A stretch of 64,000 bases of DNA from contig CADCXA010000059.1 in assembly GCA_902806565.1 (NCBI GenBank), positions 62,001-126,000 on the forward strand, written 5' to 3'. This document shows, piece after piece, positions 35,376 through 45,175 of this stretch (its first letter is position 1; every line of letters starts with the position of its first letter). The stretch is from Hypoxylon rubiginosum (lineage: Eukaryota > Ascomycota > Sordariomycetes > Xylariales > Hypoxylaceae). The notes beneath the pieces were generated by a model that worked only from the letters and a program-made list of their open reading frames with translations, was not told the DNA's origin and did not search any database. The position numbers and the translations under genes were made by a program.

Positions 35376-36447
35376 TGAAAACGATTGGCTTGCCCTAAGC
35401 CGAAACCCCGCAATATATCACGTTGCAACGTCGCTGCACTCTAACTTGGTGTATTCGATCGAGTACGGTACGGAGATGCGGGTAGGTGTAGTGATAAATT
35501 GTTTTATCATGTACGAAGTAGGTGGGAGGGTGAAATATGAGAAAAGACAGAAGATAGAGCGATAGAGCGATAGAGCGACAGAGCGACAGAGCGGAAGAGA
35601 GGTCTAGGAGATAAGAAAGACCCGCGCGAGACATTCTGCAAGCGGCGGGATTAGATGCCTATCGCCTTCGCCCTGTGGCCATGCTGCCATGTAGGTACCA
35701 ATATCTACTAGATTTGATTCACTCACCCCGTATCCCGTATTGGCTCATTGGCGATGCACGGCGCGTGGCGCTCGTCAGCAGGTCCGTCCTGTTTGCTCGA
35801 CGGCTGCAATGCACAATGTAGGTGTAGGTACGTAGGTAATTGACACGTGTGATAGGTGAGACAGCTGGAACAGCTGAGATAAACAATAGATGCGAAGCGA
35901 CAAGAAAGGGGGAGAGAAAGGGGGGAGGGTTTTTGTTCCACGGGGTTGTTGCGTGCATGAGATATCATTACTACTGTATGTAACTGTATGTATTATGTAT
36001 ATCGATTGATATCCAGTGCCCAATCTTTAAATTTTGTAGATCCAATGAATCGGGATATCCGACATATCATTGGTTCGATCCCGAAGTATTTTTACCTTGC
36101 AAGGTCGGCTGTCGGAGCACCTAACCTGCTAGCCCCCTAACTTACCTACCACACAGTACGTAGTGAGGATCGTCTTCATGTAGTATCTCCTCACCCCCTC
36201 CAGCTCCAGCTCCTCCAACCCCTCCCCCGCGGTAGTAAGTAGCTCGTTTTTATTGGCGGGCTACCGAATAGAGGAGAAAGATTATACACTGTCAGGCATC
36301 AGCTTCGTCACTATCACAATCAAATTAAATACTGCATTCAGCCCCGACTTGATTTAGACCTACCACATACTACGACGACCGAGCTATCAGTTCGGCCACC
36401 AAGTAAGTAAATCTAAGCGAGGCGGCAGGGAGATACGACATCAGATC
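35376..36447. other. Intergenic with tandem repeats and TAGGTA motifs
   Basis: It holds a five-unit 8-bp tandem (35553-35592), TAGGTACCAAT near 35692, GTAGGTACGTAGGTAAT near 35824-35840 and TTACCTACC near 36143. The last 300 bp are the upstream side of the Zn2Cys6 gene. No gene is supported. Confidence 0.5.
35553..35592. repeat. Five tandem 8-bp units (GATAGAGC/GACAGAGC)
   Basis: Three GATAGAGC units (35553-35576) followed by two GACAGAGC units (35577-35592). Confidence 0.9.
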
Positions 36448-37518
36448 ATGCCGCGCCCCCTGCGATCGAGTTGTGACAGATGCCACTCGCAAAAGCTCAA
36501 ATGTCCGAAGCAGCCTGGACTCCCAACCTGCACGAGATGTTTGAAAGCTGGCACCACCTGCGTCTTCAGCCCGGCCGCGCTAGCTGCTCGACGCGCCATG
36601 CCTACCCCTCCTGCTTGCCCGAACGTGGACGACGACCTGAGCATGCATCTCGACTGGCCATCCCTAGACTGGGAGAATGCTCTAGGGCCCCCTACAGAAG
36701 CTGCGCCAGAGCCAGAGTTCCACCCCGACGAGGCTCGGCCGATCGGGCAAGCAGAGGCAGCCGAGCAAGACCGACGAGCAAGCTCCGTTCGCCAGCTTAC
36801 CGCTCTGGCTGCTGAGATTGATCAAGTATCACTAGACATGTCCTCGGTAGCACTCGTTCATGTGTCCAAGCATCGACCAGTCGAGGACGTTCATTCTTCA
36901 TTCATCGATTACTTCGCCGCTCATCGTTGCGTTGAGCAACTCTTCACCTTAGCCCAGCGTCTCACAGATATTTACCCACAGGCCTTAAAAATTCTATTCG
37001 ACGGACCCGAATCTTCGGAATGCAAAGATCCTGACTGCTTTCATACGGTCGAGTTGCCCAGCGATTTAGAAGACTTCTTCTCAACTACGGATGAGGATCG
37101 GAACGACCTTGACACCTTTCTCTTTAACCTACTGGTGCTTTGTCATACTAAAGTCCTCGACGTGATGGGATTCCTGATGATAAGTGCCAGAACATGCACC
37201 CAGATTACCTTCAGCTCCCCTGATCTTCGCGAGCCACAAGTGCATATCCCCGAAGTCCGTGTAGGAAGCTTCGTCGCTACTAATGCAGCCGCATCGTCGA
37301 TGCAGGTCGCTCTCCTTATTCATATCGCCTCGGTTCTCCTAGATTATGCCCGGCAGCTCAGCAAAGAGGTCACGACGATCGTGGACCGTAATGAACATAG
37401 CAAACAAAATCGAATGCTGAAACTCCAATGCGAGCTGCTAGAGGAAAAGGCTGTATCAAAGATGAACCTACTCGCGAATATCAAAGGTGTATTGACGAGG
37501 CTAGGTTTCATGAAATAG
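36448..37518 (+). CDS. Zn2Cys6 (Gal4-type) transcription factor
   Basis: A single exon of 356 aa starting at ATG 36448. The binuclear cluster is at residues 9-36: CDRCHSQKLKC then CTRC and C, with spacing C-x2-C-x6-C-x8-C-x2-C-x6-C, the typical fungal zinc cluster that binds CGG-type half-sites. The linker has acidic/aromatic residues (LDWPSLDWENALGPP), which may activate transcription. The C-terminal half is helical and leucine-rich, with DTFLFNLLVLCHTKVLDVMGF and a final LLEEKAVSKMNLLANIKGVL coiled-coil-like segment. The overall layout resembles AflR-like secondary-metabolism regulators, but no biosynthetic cluster is adjacent, so its targets are unknown. Confidence 0.9.
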   Translation: MPRPLRSSCDRCHSQKLKCPKQPGLPTCTRCLKAGTTCVFSPAALAARRAMPTPPACPNVDDDLSMHLDWPSLDWENALGPPTEAAPEPEFHPDEARPIGQAEAAEQDRRASSVRQLTALAAEIDQVSLDMSSVALVHVSKHRPVEDVHSSFIDYFAAHRCVEQLFTLAQRLTDIYPQALKILFDGPESSECKDPDCFHTVELPSDLEDFFSTTDEDRNDLDTFLFNLLVLCHTKVLDVMGFLMISARTCTQITFSSPDLREPQVHIPEVRVGSFVATNAAASSMQVALLIHIASVLLDYARQLSKEVTTIVDRNEHSKQNRMLKLQCELLEEKAVSKMNLLANIKGVLTRLGFMK

Positions 37519-38401
37519 TCCTCAGGAGCTGATAGATTGATCTATCTCGGCTTTTACCCAAGTATTCGTCAATCAGGCCTAGGGCCATCGTAGTCCGGGC
37601 CCCTAGAACTGAGGTGCTGAATGATGTCGCCGTCACGAGGCCAACCATGCGATAAAGGAAGCAACTATGTTGTTGCGCGAAGAGCTACGGACCCAACCGC
37701 CGCCAGCTCTAGGTATACAGAAGAGCTATGAACAGAGATGCCTCTCCTACTTCTTTTCTCTCCCTTAGCGACCTATCCTGTCTTCCACCTCCTGGCAGGC
37801 CTACAGTTCCACCCAGGTGGCCAAGGACTAAGACCCTAAGACGACAGCAGGTATGCGGCCCACGCTGAATTCGGGGACCAGCAATTAGCATATGCAATAT
37901 CGAGACCACTCATGACATTCTCATATGAGACTTACCTCTCTGGGCGCGATGATAAGGATACAACCAGTTAAATCAAGCTGGTGGTGTCCCGAGTACCTAG
38001 TGACACTTCGTTACCTAAGGTATGGAAGTGGAACTAAACAATCCTTCAAAAGACAGGGCCAATACTTTACTCTTTGCTCCAGTGGCAGATACTGAGAGGT
38101 ACTTGGCGATAAAAATAGGAATTCTTTGTGTTCGCCGTATACAATATTGTCAAATCCAATGCGCTTTGTTTCATCGCATTGTGTAAGCACTCGACGGCTA
38201 AGCGAGGCAAGCAGTGTCTTTGTCTCTATAGCTAAGAGGAAAGACAATAGAAGGAACTCGTGTTGCTTTGAATGAAAGTAGCTACAGACATTATATTAAT
38301 ATGATTAATATGCCGGTGTTTTTCGTGTCGTCCTTTCTTGTATAGCAAGTGCGTGTCTAAGACACCCATTTTATACACACAAAACTACCTGCCTAGAAGG
38401 T
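37519..38401. other. Intergenic, with a possible degenerate LTR fragment
   Basis: Bases about 37628-37690 (GTCACGAGGCC...TGTTGTTGCGCGAAGAGCTA) resemble the first 65 bases of LTR copy A (13474 on), but the match fades afterwards and no target duplication was found. The rest shows no gene. Confidence 0.4.
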
Positions 38402-39121
38402 ATGTATCGAGCGTCAAGCTTGCGAAAAGAGATATACGGTGGCACTCGGGGCAAGGTTTTTCAGAACCAGTCCCACAGGCGATCTCGCTCATTACCAACG
38501 CTTAAGAGTGATATTTGGATTTCGGAACAGAAGTATGTAGCGGGTGAAGAACCGCAACGTAATTGCTCGATAAAAAGCAAAGTCAAACAACTACCCGACG
38601 CCATCCGCCAAGTGCCATGTGTTGGTGACATAGACTACGATAGCGACGAAGAAGACCGCAGAAATGGCGTCCCTATTACATTTTCCGAGAGAAGAGGCTG
38701 CCCGTTAAGTCCGTCTCTTATCGAGAAAGTATCTCAAAATCTTCAAGAGAGCTTAGAGGAGAAGCGCTGTCTCGTGGAACTACTTTCAGTAACAAAAAGG
38801 AGATACTTCAAAGTCTGCAACTGGTTCTCTGACGGCCCTGGCTTCCACTGGAACGCATCTACAAGACACTACGTTTTCGCGCTAGAAGATAGATACTACC
38901 AACTGACCAGTGAAAAGCACCAGTTGGACTCCGAGATAAGTCACCTCGAAACGATGCTCATCAGCTTTGGGAGTCATAAGGGCATTTCGAAATCTGGTGT
39001 TATGAGGGATTATAATGCGGGTAACGGTTGGGTTTGGCGCTCATCGAATGCTTACGATAAATTGCAAGCCGGTAAAATATTACCCCTAGAGTACGAGGGT
39101 AAAGATTATAATATGATATAG
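38402..39121 (+). CDS. Uncharacterised protein with a C-terminal coiled coil
   Basis: A single exon of 239 aa starting at ATG 38402. No known domain is recognised. The N-terminal third is basic and Ser-rich (QNQSHRRSRSLPTLKSD), followed by an acidic DIDYDSDEEDRR patch. From residue about 108 to 190 the sequence is helical with heptad-like leucines (VSQNLQESLEEKRCLVELLS and YQLTSEKHQLDSEISHLETM), flanking an aromatic stretch (VCNWFSDGPGFHWN). It is unusually long for a chance ORF here and has codon use like its neighbours. Function unknown. Confidence 0.65.
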   Translation: MYRASSLRKEIYGGTRGKVFQNQSHRRSRSLPTLKSDIWISEQKYVAGEEPQRNCSIKSKVKQLPDAIRQVPCVGDIDYDSDEEDRRNGVPITFSERRGCPLSPSLIEKVSQNLQESLEEKRCLVELLSVTKRRYFKVCNWFSDGPGFHWNASTRHYVFALEDRYYQLTSEKHQLDSEISHLETMLISFGSHKGISKSGVMRDYNAGNGWVWRSSNAYDKLQAGKILPLEYEGKDYNMI

Positions 39122-39769
39122 TTATACTACTTGAATCAAACGGCATATGTATTCTCTCTACTTAAATCAAACGACGTATTCTTTCTACTTTATCCTTATG
39201 ACCTTGTTCCAACATTTTAATGTTAAGTGAAATGAAATTCAATGATAAGCTGTGAACTATGTTACCAATCCCATCAGATGTATACCTTGCCAAATACAAG
39301 AAGATGAGGCGATTAAATTGATGTCATTGCGTCCGAGCTTATGAGAAACGAAAGTAACAAGCTATGGCACACAACATTGATTAATCCATCTTGGAAATTA
39401 CTGCCGTAGCGAGATATTAGGGAAAAAAAACATTCAAGGTCTTACTTGTTTAATTCGCAGTAATTTGTAATTACACAGTATTCCAAAGCAGTTAAGATTA
39501 ATTCAAGGCTACACGATAAAACGACATGGAAACATTCAACAAAACATAGCACTAAGTCAAGGACTATATTGATTGCAATTATGATGAACTTGTATTATAT
39601 TGATTAGAGTATTATGTTCAACTCACCTTCAAGCTTCACCTTCAAGCTTTTTGACCCCGTCGTTCAACGATAGGGGAAAGGAAGGTCCTGACCCTCCGGC
39701 TACACTTACTCGAGAACTAACTCCGGATCTTCGGATTACTGAAGCATGGTAGATACCTTACCTCGGCTC
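39122..39769. other. Intergenic with short tandem duplications
   Basis: An imperfect 30-bp duplication (CTACTTGAATCAAACG / CTACTTAAATCAAACG, 39127-39185) and a perfect one (CACCTTCAAGCTT twice, about 39627-39652). No gene is seen. Confidence 0.5.
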
Positions 39770-39952
39770 TCACTTTCGTCTGCATGTGTTGCATTTACCG
39801 CCCACTACGATCGTATGCTCTGGGCTCGCGTCGCCGAGTCCCACCAATGGACACCGGCCATAGACGGGAACCAATGGGCATTGGATGATCTCGCTAGAGC
39901 AGTCTTCGCGATGATCACATACGCTGTAGTAACGCTGCGGGTGGAAACACAT
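39770..39952 (-). CDS. Possible small Cys-rich protein
   Basis: A 60-aa ORF beginning MCFHPQRYYSVCDHREDCSS and ending GGKCNTCRRK, with seven cysteines and two to three histidines in CxxH-like spacing. Short fungal proteins of this shape occur widely in Sordariomycetes as uncharacterised genes. An upstream in-frame extension to 40324 looks non-coding. A GTGAGA just before the stop could be a splice donor, so a longer protein is possible. Intracellular (no signal peptide). Low certainty. Confidence 0.4.
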   Translation of the reverse strand: MCFHPQRYYSVCDHREDCSSEIIQCPLVPVYGRCPLVGLGDASPEHTIVVGGKCNTCRRK

Positions 39953-41170
39953 GGTGAAGTGTGAGATATATGTAGATCGGTTGTGGAGAAGAGTTGTCTG
40001 GTCTGTTCTTGTCGAGAGTAAGCGTGTGAAGATTTGGTCAGCCAATTCAGAATATTTCTTCTTGACTGAGCAATGTGAAACTTGGTGGTGAGTTGATGAA
40101 TATGAGGAATTGACGGAGGACTCACGTCCTCTCTTATACTTGTGTTTACACCGACTCGGGACAATGCTTATTGTTATCTCAATATGAAAGGGTATTGTCT
40201 CAGTTCCCTTTAAGCAAGTTTCATACAGTGAGAGTATGAGATTAATATTCATTGTTTTTTCCCGGACTTTCTTTGGTACCTTTTTGTCGTAATAACCCGA
40301 CCACAACGGATTGTTGTCAAACAATGGTCTTGGATTATTAGTCCTCTAAGGACCCAGCTGCTTCTAAAGTTTCACATCAGTCTAACTAAGCGTTAGGTAC
40401 ATGCAATAGCAAACCAGGTAGAAGTTCAAGTGACTGCCTAGGTAGTTCCGTTCTGGGGTTGAAACTTCTAGGCTCTCTTCGCGGAAGTACGAAGTGTCTT
40501 AGTCCATCGAAGCTCTCGCTAACCCATAAATAGTATACATTGAAAGGTATCGTCTTGCTGGAACCACTGAGGCTCCGGCCTAACCCATAAGGTATCGGTC
40601 CGTTCAACGCCACCACTCTGGCCAATACCAGGTTACCCCGTCTCTTGTATGTTCAATCTAGCCCTCACAGCCGGAAAGCTGATCCGACTTTTAAGCTTGA
40701 GTTGCAATCTGCCCCTTAACTGTGAGGTCGCAGATACGCCCTCCCGGATTTCCGGCCTCGTGGCCACTACCCCACAAACACGGTAGGCACAAACGTACCC
40801 AATGGCTCAGGCCTTCATTTACGCCTTCGAATTCAATTTGTAAAAGATGATTGATTGGCTGCGAGGAGGTATATACAGGGATAAAGCACAGTTTAACCGG
40901 AGTCTCTTTAACCGCTCGGTAGACATCTCGCCGCGTCCAAAGATGTTAGGTCGTCATTAAGCATAGCTCGGACTGTCGGCAATGTAAACATTTAATTATT
41001 TTATTCTCTGTGCTTATTTTGGAATCGCATGGAAGGATAAGATGAACTATAAGAATTGCGTTGTAGACGTGTCTGAGGTTTCCTCCTAGCTTCTACAATG
41101 CTGAGACTAGCCGGAACTTCAAGCTCACCCATATAATCAACACCTTACAGCCAAGCATATCCTTATCAAA
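39953..41170. other. Intergenic, no gene seen
   Basis: Promoter side of the AA9 gene. ORFs on both strands lack family signatures. A TGCCTAGGTAG motif is near 40436. Confidence 0.45.
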
Positions 41171-42099
41171 ATGAAGGCCGTTGCAGCTTTCCTTGCACTT
41201 GTGTCGGCCGTCCAGGCCCACTGTCAGTAGAAAGACTTCGGCATGTTGGTGACTGTATGGCTAATGACAAATCTCTAGACACTTTCCCTGCCCTGGTTGC
41301 GAACGGCGCGGCTACGACTAAATGGGAGTACGTTCGGAAGACGACCAACTATCAGAGCAATGGACCAGTGACCGATGGTATGTACGAAAATATGTCATGT
41401 TTCCATTTTTAACCCCAGGTTCCTGAACCCCCTTTTCATGTCTATCTTTAGTATAAATGCGTCAAAAAGCTTCGAGAAATAATTCACCTCGGAAATACTC
41501 GAGGGTTCTCAAGTACCAAGGGAAAAATGCTAACGCGACATGTTTCCATACACGCAGTCACCTCAGATCAGTTCAGGTGCTATCAGCTCGCCCCCGGAAG
41601 CGAGGGCGCTAAGACCATGAGCGTAGCTGCGGGCTCAACCGTCGGATTCACAGCTGATGCCTCTGTTTCCCATCCGGGCACTTTGCAGTTTTATATGGCC
41701 AAGGTTCCGACCGGCCAAAAGGCCGACTCGTGGGACGGCTCGGGTGCCGTGTGGTTCAAGATCTTCTCCCAAGGCCCCAACATCTCGCCTAGTGGCTTGA
41801 CTTGGCCCAGCCAGGGCGCGAGCACTGTCTCGACCAAGATTCCCTCGTGCATTCCCTCGGGCGACTACCTACTGAGAGTCGAGCACATCGCCCTCCATTC
41901 TGCTGGGTCTGTTGGAGGTGCGCAAACATACATCTCCTGCGCTCAGCTCACCGTTACAGGCGGAGGCAGCAAGACGCCTACCAACCTCGTCTCGTTTCCA
42001 GGTGCCTACAAGGCTACCGACCCCGGTCTCCTCATCAATATCTACTACCCGGTACCTACCACTTACACCGCCCCCGGACCGGCTGTTTTCACCTGCTAG
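41171..42099 (+). CDS. AA9 lytic polysaccharide monooxygenase, three exons
   Basis: join(41171..41222, 41279..41377, 41558..42099), 230 aa. The signal peptide MKAVAAFLALVSAVQA is followed directly by His17, the N-terminal histidine of the copper histidine brace. The second brace histidine is H89 in SVSHPGTLQFYMAKVP, and the axial tyrosine is Y175 in GGAQTYISCAQLTV with the conserved H164 and Q173. The family cleaves cellulose or related glucans oxidatively outside the cell, using O2 or H2O2 and an electron donor such as cellobiose dehydrogenase. There is no carbohydrate-binding module; the protein ends soon after the core. Intron 1 (56 bp) is ordinary. Intron 2 (41378-41557) is the repeated 180-bp introner-like element also found in the gene at 45176. 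Confidence 0.95.
41378..41557 (+). mobile_element. Introner-like element, copy 1 (intron 2 of the AA9 gene)
   Basis: A 180-bp intron with GTATGT donor, CTAAC branch site (AATGCTAACGCGACA) and CACGCAG acceptor, phase 1 after G. It aligns end to end with the 180-bp intron 45672-45851 of an unrelated gene: 135 of 160 positions are identical outside a 20-base segment with an indel, and AACCCCAGGT and GGAAAAATGCTAACGCGACA are identical. Exon sequences on either side are unrelated. This is the defining behaviour of introner-like elements known from other ascomycetes. GTATG at the 5' end can pair with CATAC near the 3' end, and GGTTCCTGAACC is a short hairpin. Confidence 0.88.
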
Positions 42100-42524
42100 T
42101 TTGTCATGGCTGGTTGGCAGGCTCCATATCGGGAGCAGGTACGAAGTAGTAGTGATAGGCTATAAGAATAAATAAGTTCTGCAAAGTCTTGGTTAAGTCA
42201 TAGTTCTGGTCGTGAATCGCGATATGTCTAGCATCTAGTAGTTATTACATGCTCCGTCAAGATTTCACTGGCTTGAGTCACTAACTGTTAAACTAATCCC
42301 ATCCAAGGACCAGACCATTGGCATGCTGTCACATTTCAAAGATGAGACGGCAAACTGAAAAGTTTGTTTCTTTTTATTCGATCACCATCAGTAAAATTAT
42401 AAGACCATACTCGAATCCATCTATCCTACTCCTGCCTCGTCTATGAAGCAGTCAAGTGGTATCGCTCAGCCCATTAACATAAATCGAATCACCTCCCCTT
42501 CTCGGTATCCCTTCATGAACTACC
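42100..42524. other. Convergent intergenic region
   Basis: 3' flanks of the AA9 gene and the small secreted protein gene. Nothing else seen. Confidence 0.5.
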
Positions 42525-43007
42525 TTAAGCGGTAGTAGCGTCAAATGACAGGAAGGTCGACTCGTTTCCGGCCTCGTCCTCGTCCTGCTGAATGTTGTTC
42601 TGGAGCTTCTTAGACTCGGTAGCCATGTCATCCGAAACATCCTCTCCCTGCGCCTGTTGGATCATGAGACGGATGATGGTCGCTTCAAGCTTAAGAACCT
42701 TGTTCTTTATCTTGCCACGCTGGATGGCGTCGGCCTCGTCGCCACTAGCCGCGTCGATGGCGGGGTTAAATGCCTCGTCCTCAGCGTCGTTGCAGATGCT
42801 GTTGACTGACTTGAGGAAGTCAATGTCGTCTTCGTCGGCGCTGGCTAGGTCGTTCATGTCTAGAGCGCTGAAGACGGCAAGAGCCTCCTGTTCTGCGTTA
42901 CCGGCGACACCGCCTGAGATGGAAATGTCGTCGTAGTTCTTCTGGGTGAAGACACCAGCCTGAACGGCGGCGGCGGAAGCAGCAATGAGAGCAATGGAGA
43001 AACGCAT
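42525..43007 (-). CDS. Small secreted protein of unknown function
   Basis: A single exon of 160 aa. The signal peptide MRFSIALIAASAAAVQA is followed by GVFTQKNYDDISISGGVAGNAEQEALAVFSAL. The mature protein is acidic and Ala/Asp-rich, with one cysteine (NSICNDAEDEAF). A helical middle (KIKNKVLKLEATIIRLMIQQ) precedes a final ESTFLSFDATTA. The SGG-AGNA-EALAVF pattern recurs in small secreted proteins of plant-associated ascomycetes, but no function is established to my knowledge. It is convergent with the AA9 gene, so both end in the same short spacer. Confidence 0.8.
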   Translation of the reverse strand: MRFSIALIAASAAAVQAGVFTQKNYDDISISGGVAGNAEQEALAVFSALDMNDLASADEDDIDFLKSVNSICNDAEDEAFNPAIDAASGDEADAIQRGKIKNKVLKLEATIIRLMIQQAQGEDVSDDMATESKKLQNNIQQDEDEAGNESTFLSFDATTA

Positions 43008-45175
43008 GATGGCGGAGTGGAGGTGGGTTTGTGAGGGTTTATATTTGTATATTGCTGTGCTGTTAACGACTGGCTGGCTTGGTTCGAGCTAGCGAAGCGA
43101 AGCAGAAAAGAAAGAATCCGAGTAATGGCAAGAAGCGAAAGAACAGCACAGCTGTACGAAATGAAAGGAAGACAGGAGGCTGTTGGGGAGAAGGTTTTTG
43201 CGATGGGATGAAGTGAGAAGATATTCGCGAATACGGGAACGGGAAGCCGTAGATCTTATACGACATGATTTTCATAAGAACCAGAAAATCATCTCAACAA
43301 TCCCCGGGTCCTCCGCCATCTGTCGGCAAGCGTAACCGAGGCATGAAGCATCGTGGTGAGCCGCGTATGGCACACTTGTGCTAGTCCAGTTGGTGTGCAA
43401 CGCATTTTGCGTGAAGAATCTCTTGGCTGAAACCACGCTCCTCTCCTACGTCGACATTTACGTACTATGTAGTAGCATCACAGGCCCGGCCAGCGGAGTA
43501 TTAGCCGATAGAATCAAAGAGCCTAAGAGGCGAACACCTGGAAATGGTCGGACGTGTCCATGGGACCCTGGGGGATCCTTCATTTACGGAAGGCAGCATG
43601 GTGGAGTGAACCCGCGCCCTGAAGATACCGACCAGTTTTGAAGTCGCTCTTGGCGCTATCATGAGGCTCCCGGGCACCCTGGTATCTTGGATTCGACGAA
43701 TACCTTGCTCCGTCCTTATTACCTACCTCCCAAGGTACACATTAGCGGTCAGCATGCACGCCATTCGTAAGAGTTGAACGTAGGTAAGCACTTAGTGAGA
43801 GAACAGACATCTCGAAGAGTTTTTACTTTTATCGTACTTTCTACAGAAGACAATGAGAGACTGCATGGCAGAAAAGAGGGAAGGAAAAGGGATTTCGTCG
43901 CGTCGTCTGAAGTAGAACCAGGGACAAGAAGTTGAATCAGGAACAAATAGAATCAGGGACAAGTACCTACCTAAGAATCGGGGACAAGGGGGGACGGTCA
44001 GCGGCTAGTCTAAGCGAAAGAGGTCTGGCTCCACTATCCCGGTGGCTAGCGAAACTGCAGGGCAGCCCCTGCCCTGTTACTGTTAGCTGTTAGCCCCTTG
44101 TTTGCCCCTTAGAAGAAAACCAACCCTTCTAGATTATCTACGTAGCACTGGCTAGCAGCCTGGCAGCCTAGGCACGAGCAGAGTACCCATTTCGAAGGGT
44201 TGAGAATCTTGGTATCTACTAACTACCTCATGGGCTTTACATCAAGGGGTTACCCCCGTTTTGGAGCATGGATTTCGAGACGTCCGAATAGAAAACAACG
44301 AGGTCGTATCGTATCGTAGCTCCGACATACCACCTCAGTAGCTAACGATGCTGAATTTACGTAGTCGATATCCATTCTGCTTATCTTAGCTGGTAGCTAC
44401 AGATTTATTGCCAACCTTAGCTAGGTACCTACCTAGGTACCTAATTGCACCGTGAAGCTGAGCTCTATCGCGGAGAGGTAGATGAAGCAAGCTTACGGGA
44501 CTTATCTTTTTCTCAAGTTTCATTTCGCCCGCCCTCGTTTGATTACAAGAGGTGTACTAAGAAGACCAACGCAACACGCCATCCGGTAGCTTTCCTACGT
44601 TGTCGCGTCGTGTTAGCCACCTTAGTATGAAAAAGGTTACGTAGCAGCACATCATTCTGTAGGCACCGATGAGTACCTACCTGGGGATTTTTCCTCTTCA
44701 ATCCAATAACTGGCCGGATTGGAAATAGAAATTGCTATGTCAGCAAATATTAGTGTCGACACTTTCACACGTATTACCTTTAAGTGCAGCTTCGGCGACT
44801 TGATTAATTCGATCCGAGAACTGCTCACAGTCAACTAGACTGTAAGCAAGATCATAACGACTAACTGTAAGCAGATCATAACGAATGGAAAGTCGCCGAG
44901 ACGGCGCTTGTGGGGATACCGGCGTATCTCGTTGATTTATAAGGCACTACTGATATCAGAGGCATGGTTAACACCGATTGCTATCGGGTCCTCGGGGTTG
45001 GCTTCTCGGATCTATCGTCATACCCCTCATCAATGGCGACATCGCCATCTGTACAAGCCATAGTAAGTTGATCCGGGCGACACGGCGCACCTCATGGGGG
45101 CATACAAGAAGGATGCTATGCTCCGCCTTAGAGCGTAGAGGGACATAGCTGAGAAGACAAGATACCCTAGCAGCC
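43008..45175. other. Long intergenic stretch
   Basis: No recognisable gene. It holds several TAGGTA/TACCTA palindromes, the clearest CTAGGTACCTACCTAGGTAC near 44421-44440, further copies near 43720, 43961 and 44673, and a 20-bp imperfect tandem (CTGTAAGCAAGATCATAACGA, 44840-44860 and 44865-44884). The last part is the upstream side of the monooxygenase gene. Confidence 0.5.

Noticed and set aside
36054..36080. GGTTCGATCCCG as a tRNA T-loop
   Set aside because: No acceptor stem, D-arm or anticodon arm can be placed around it on either strand.
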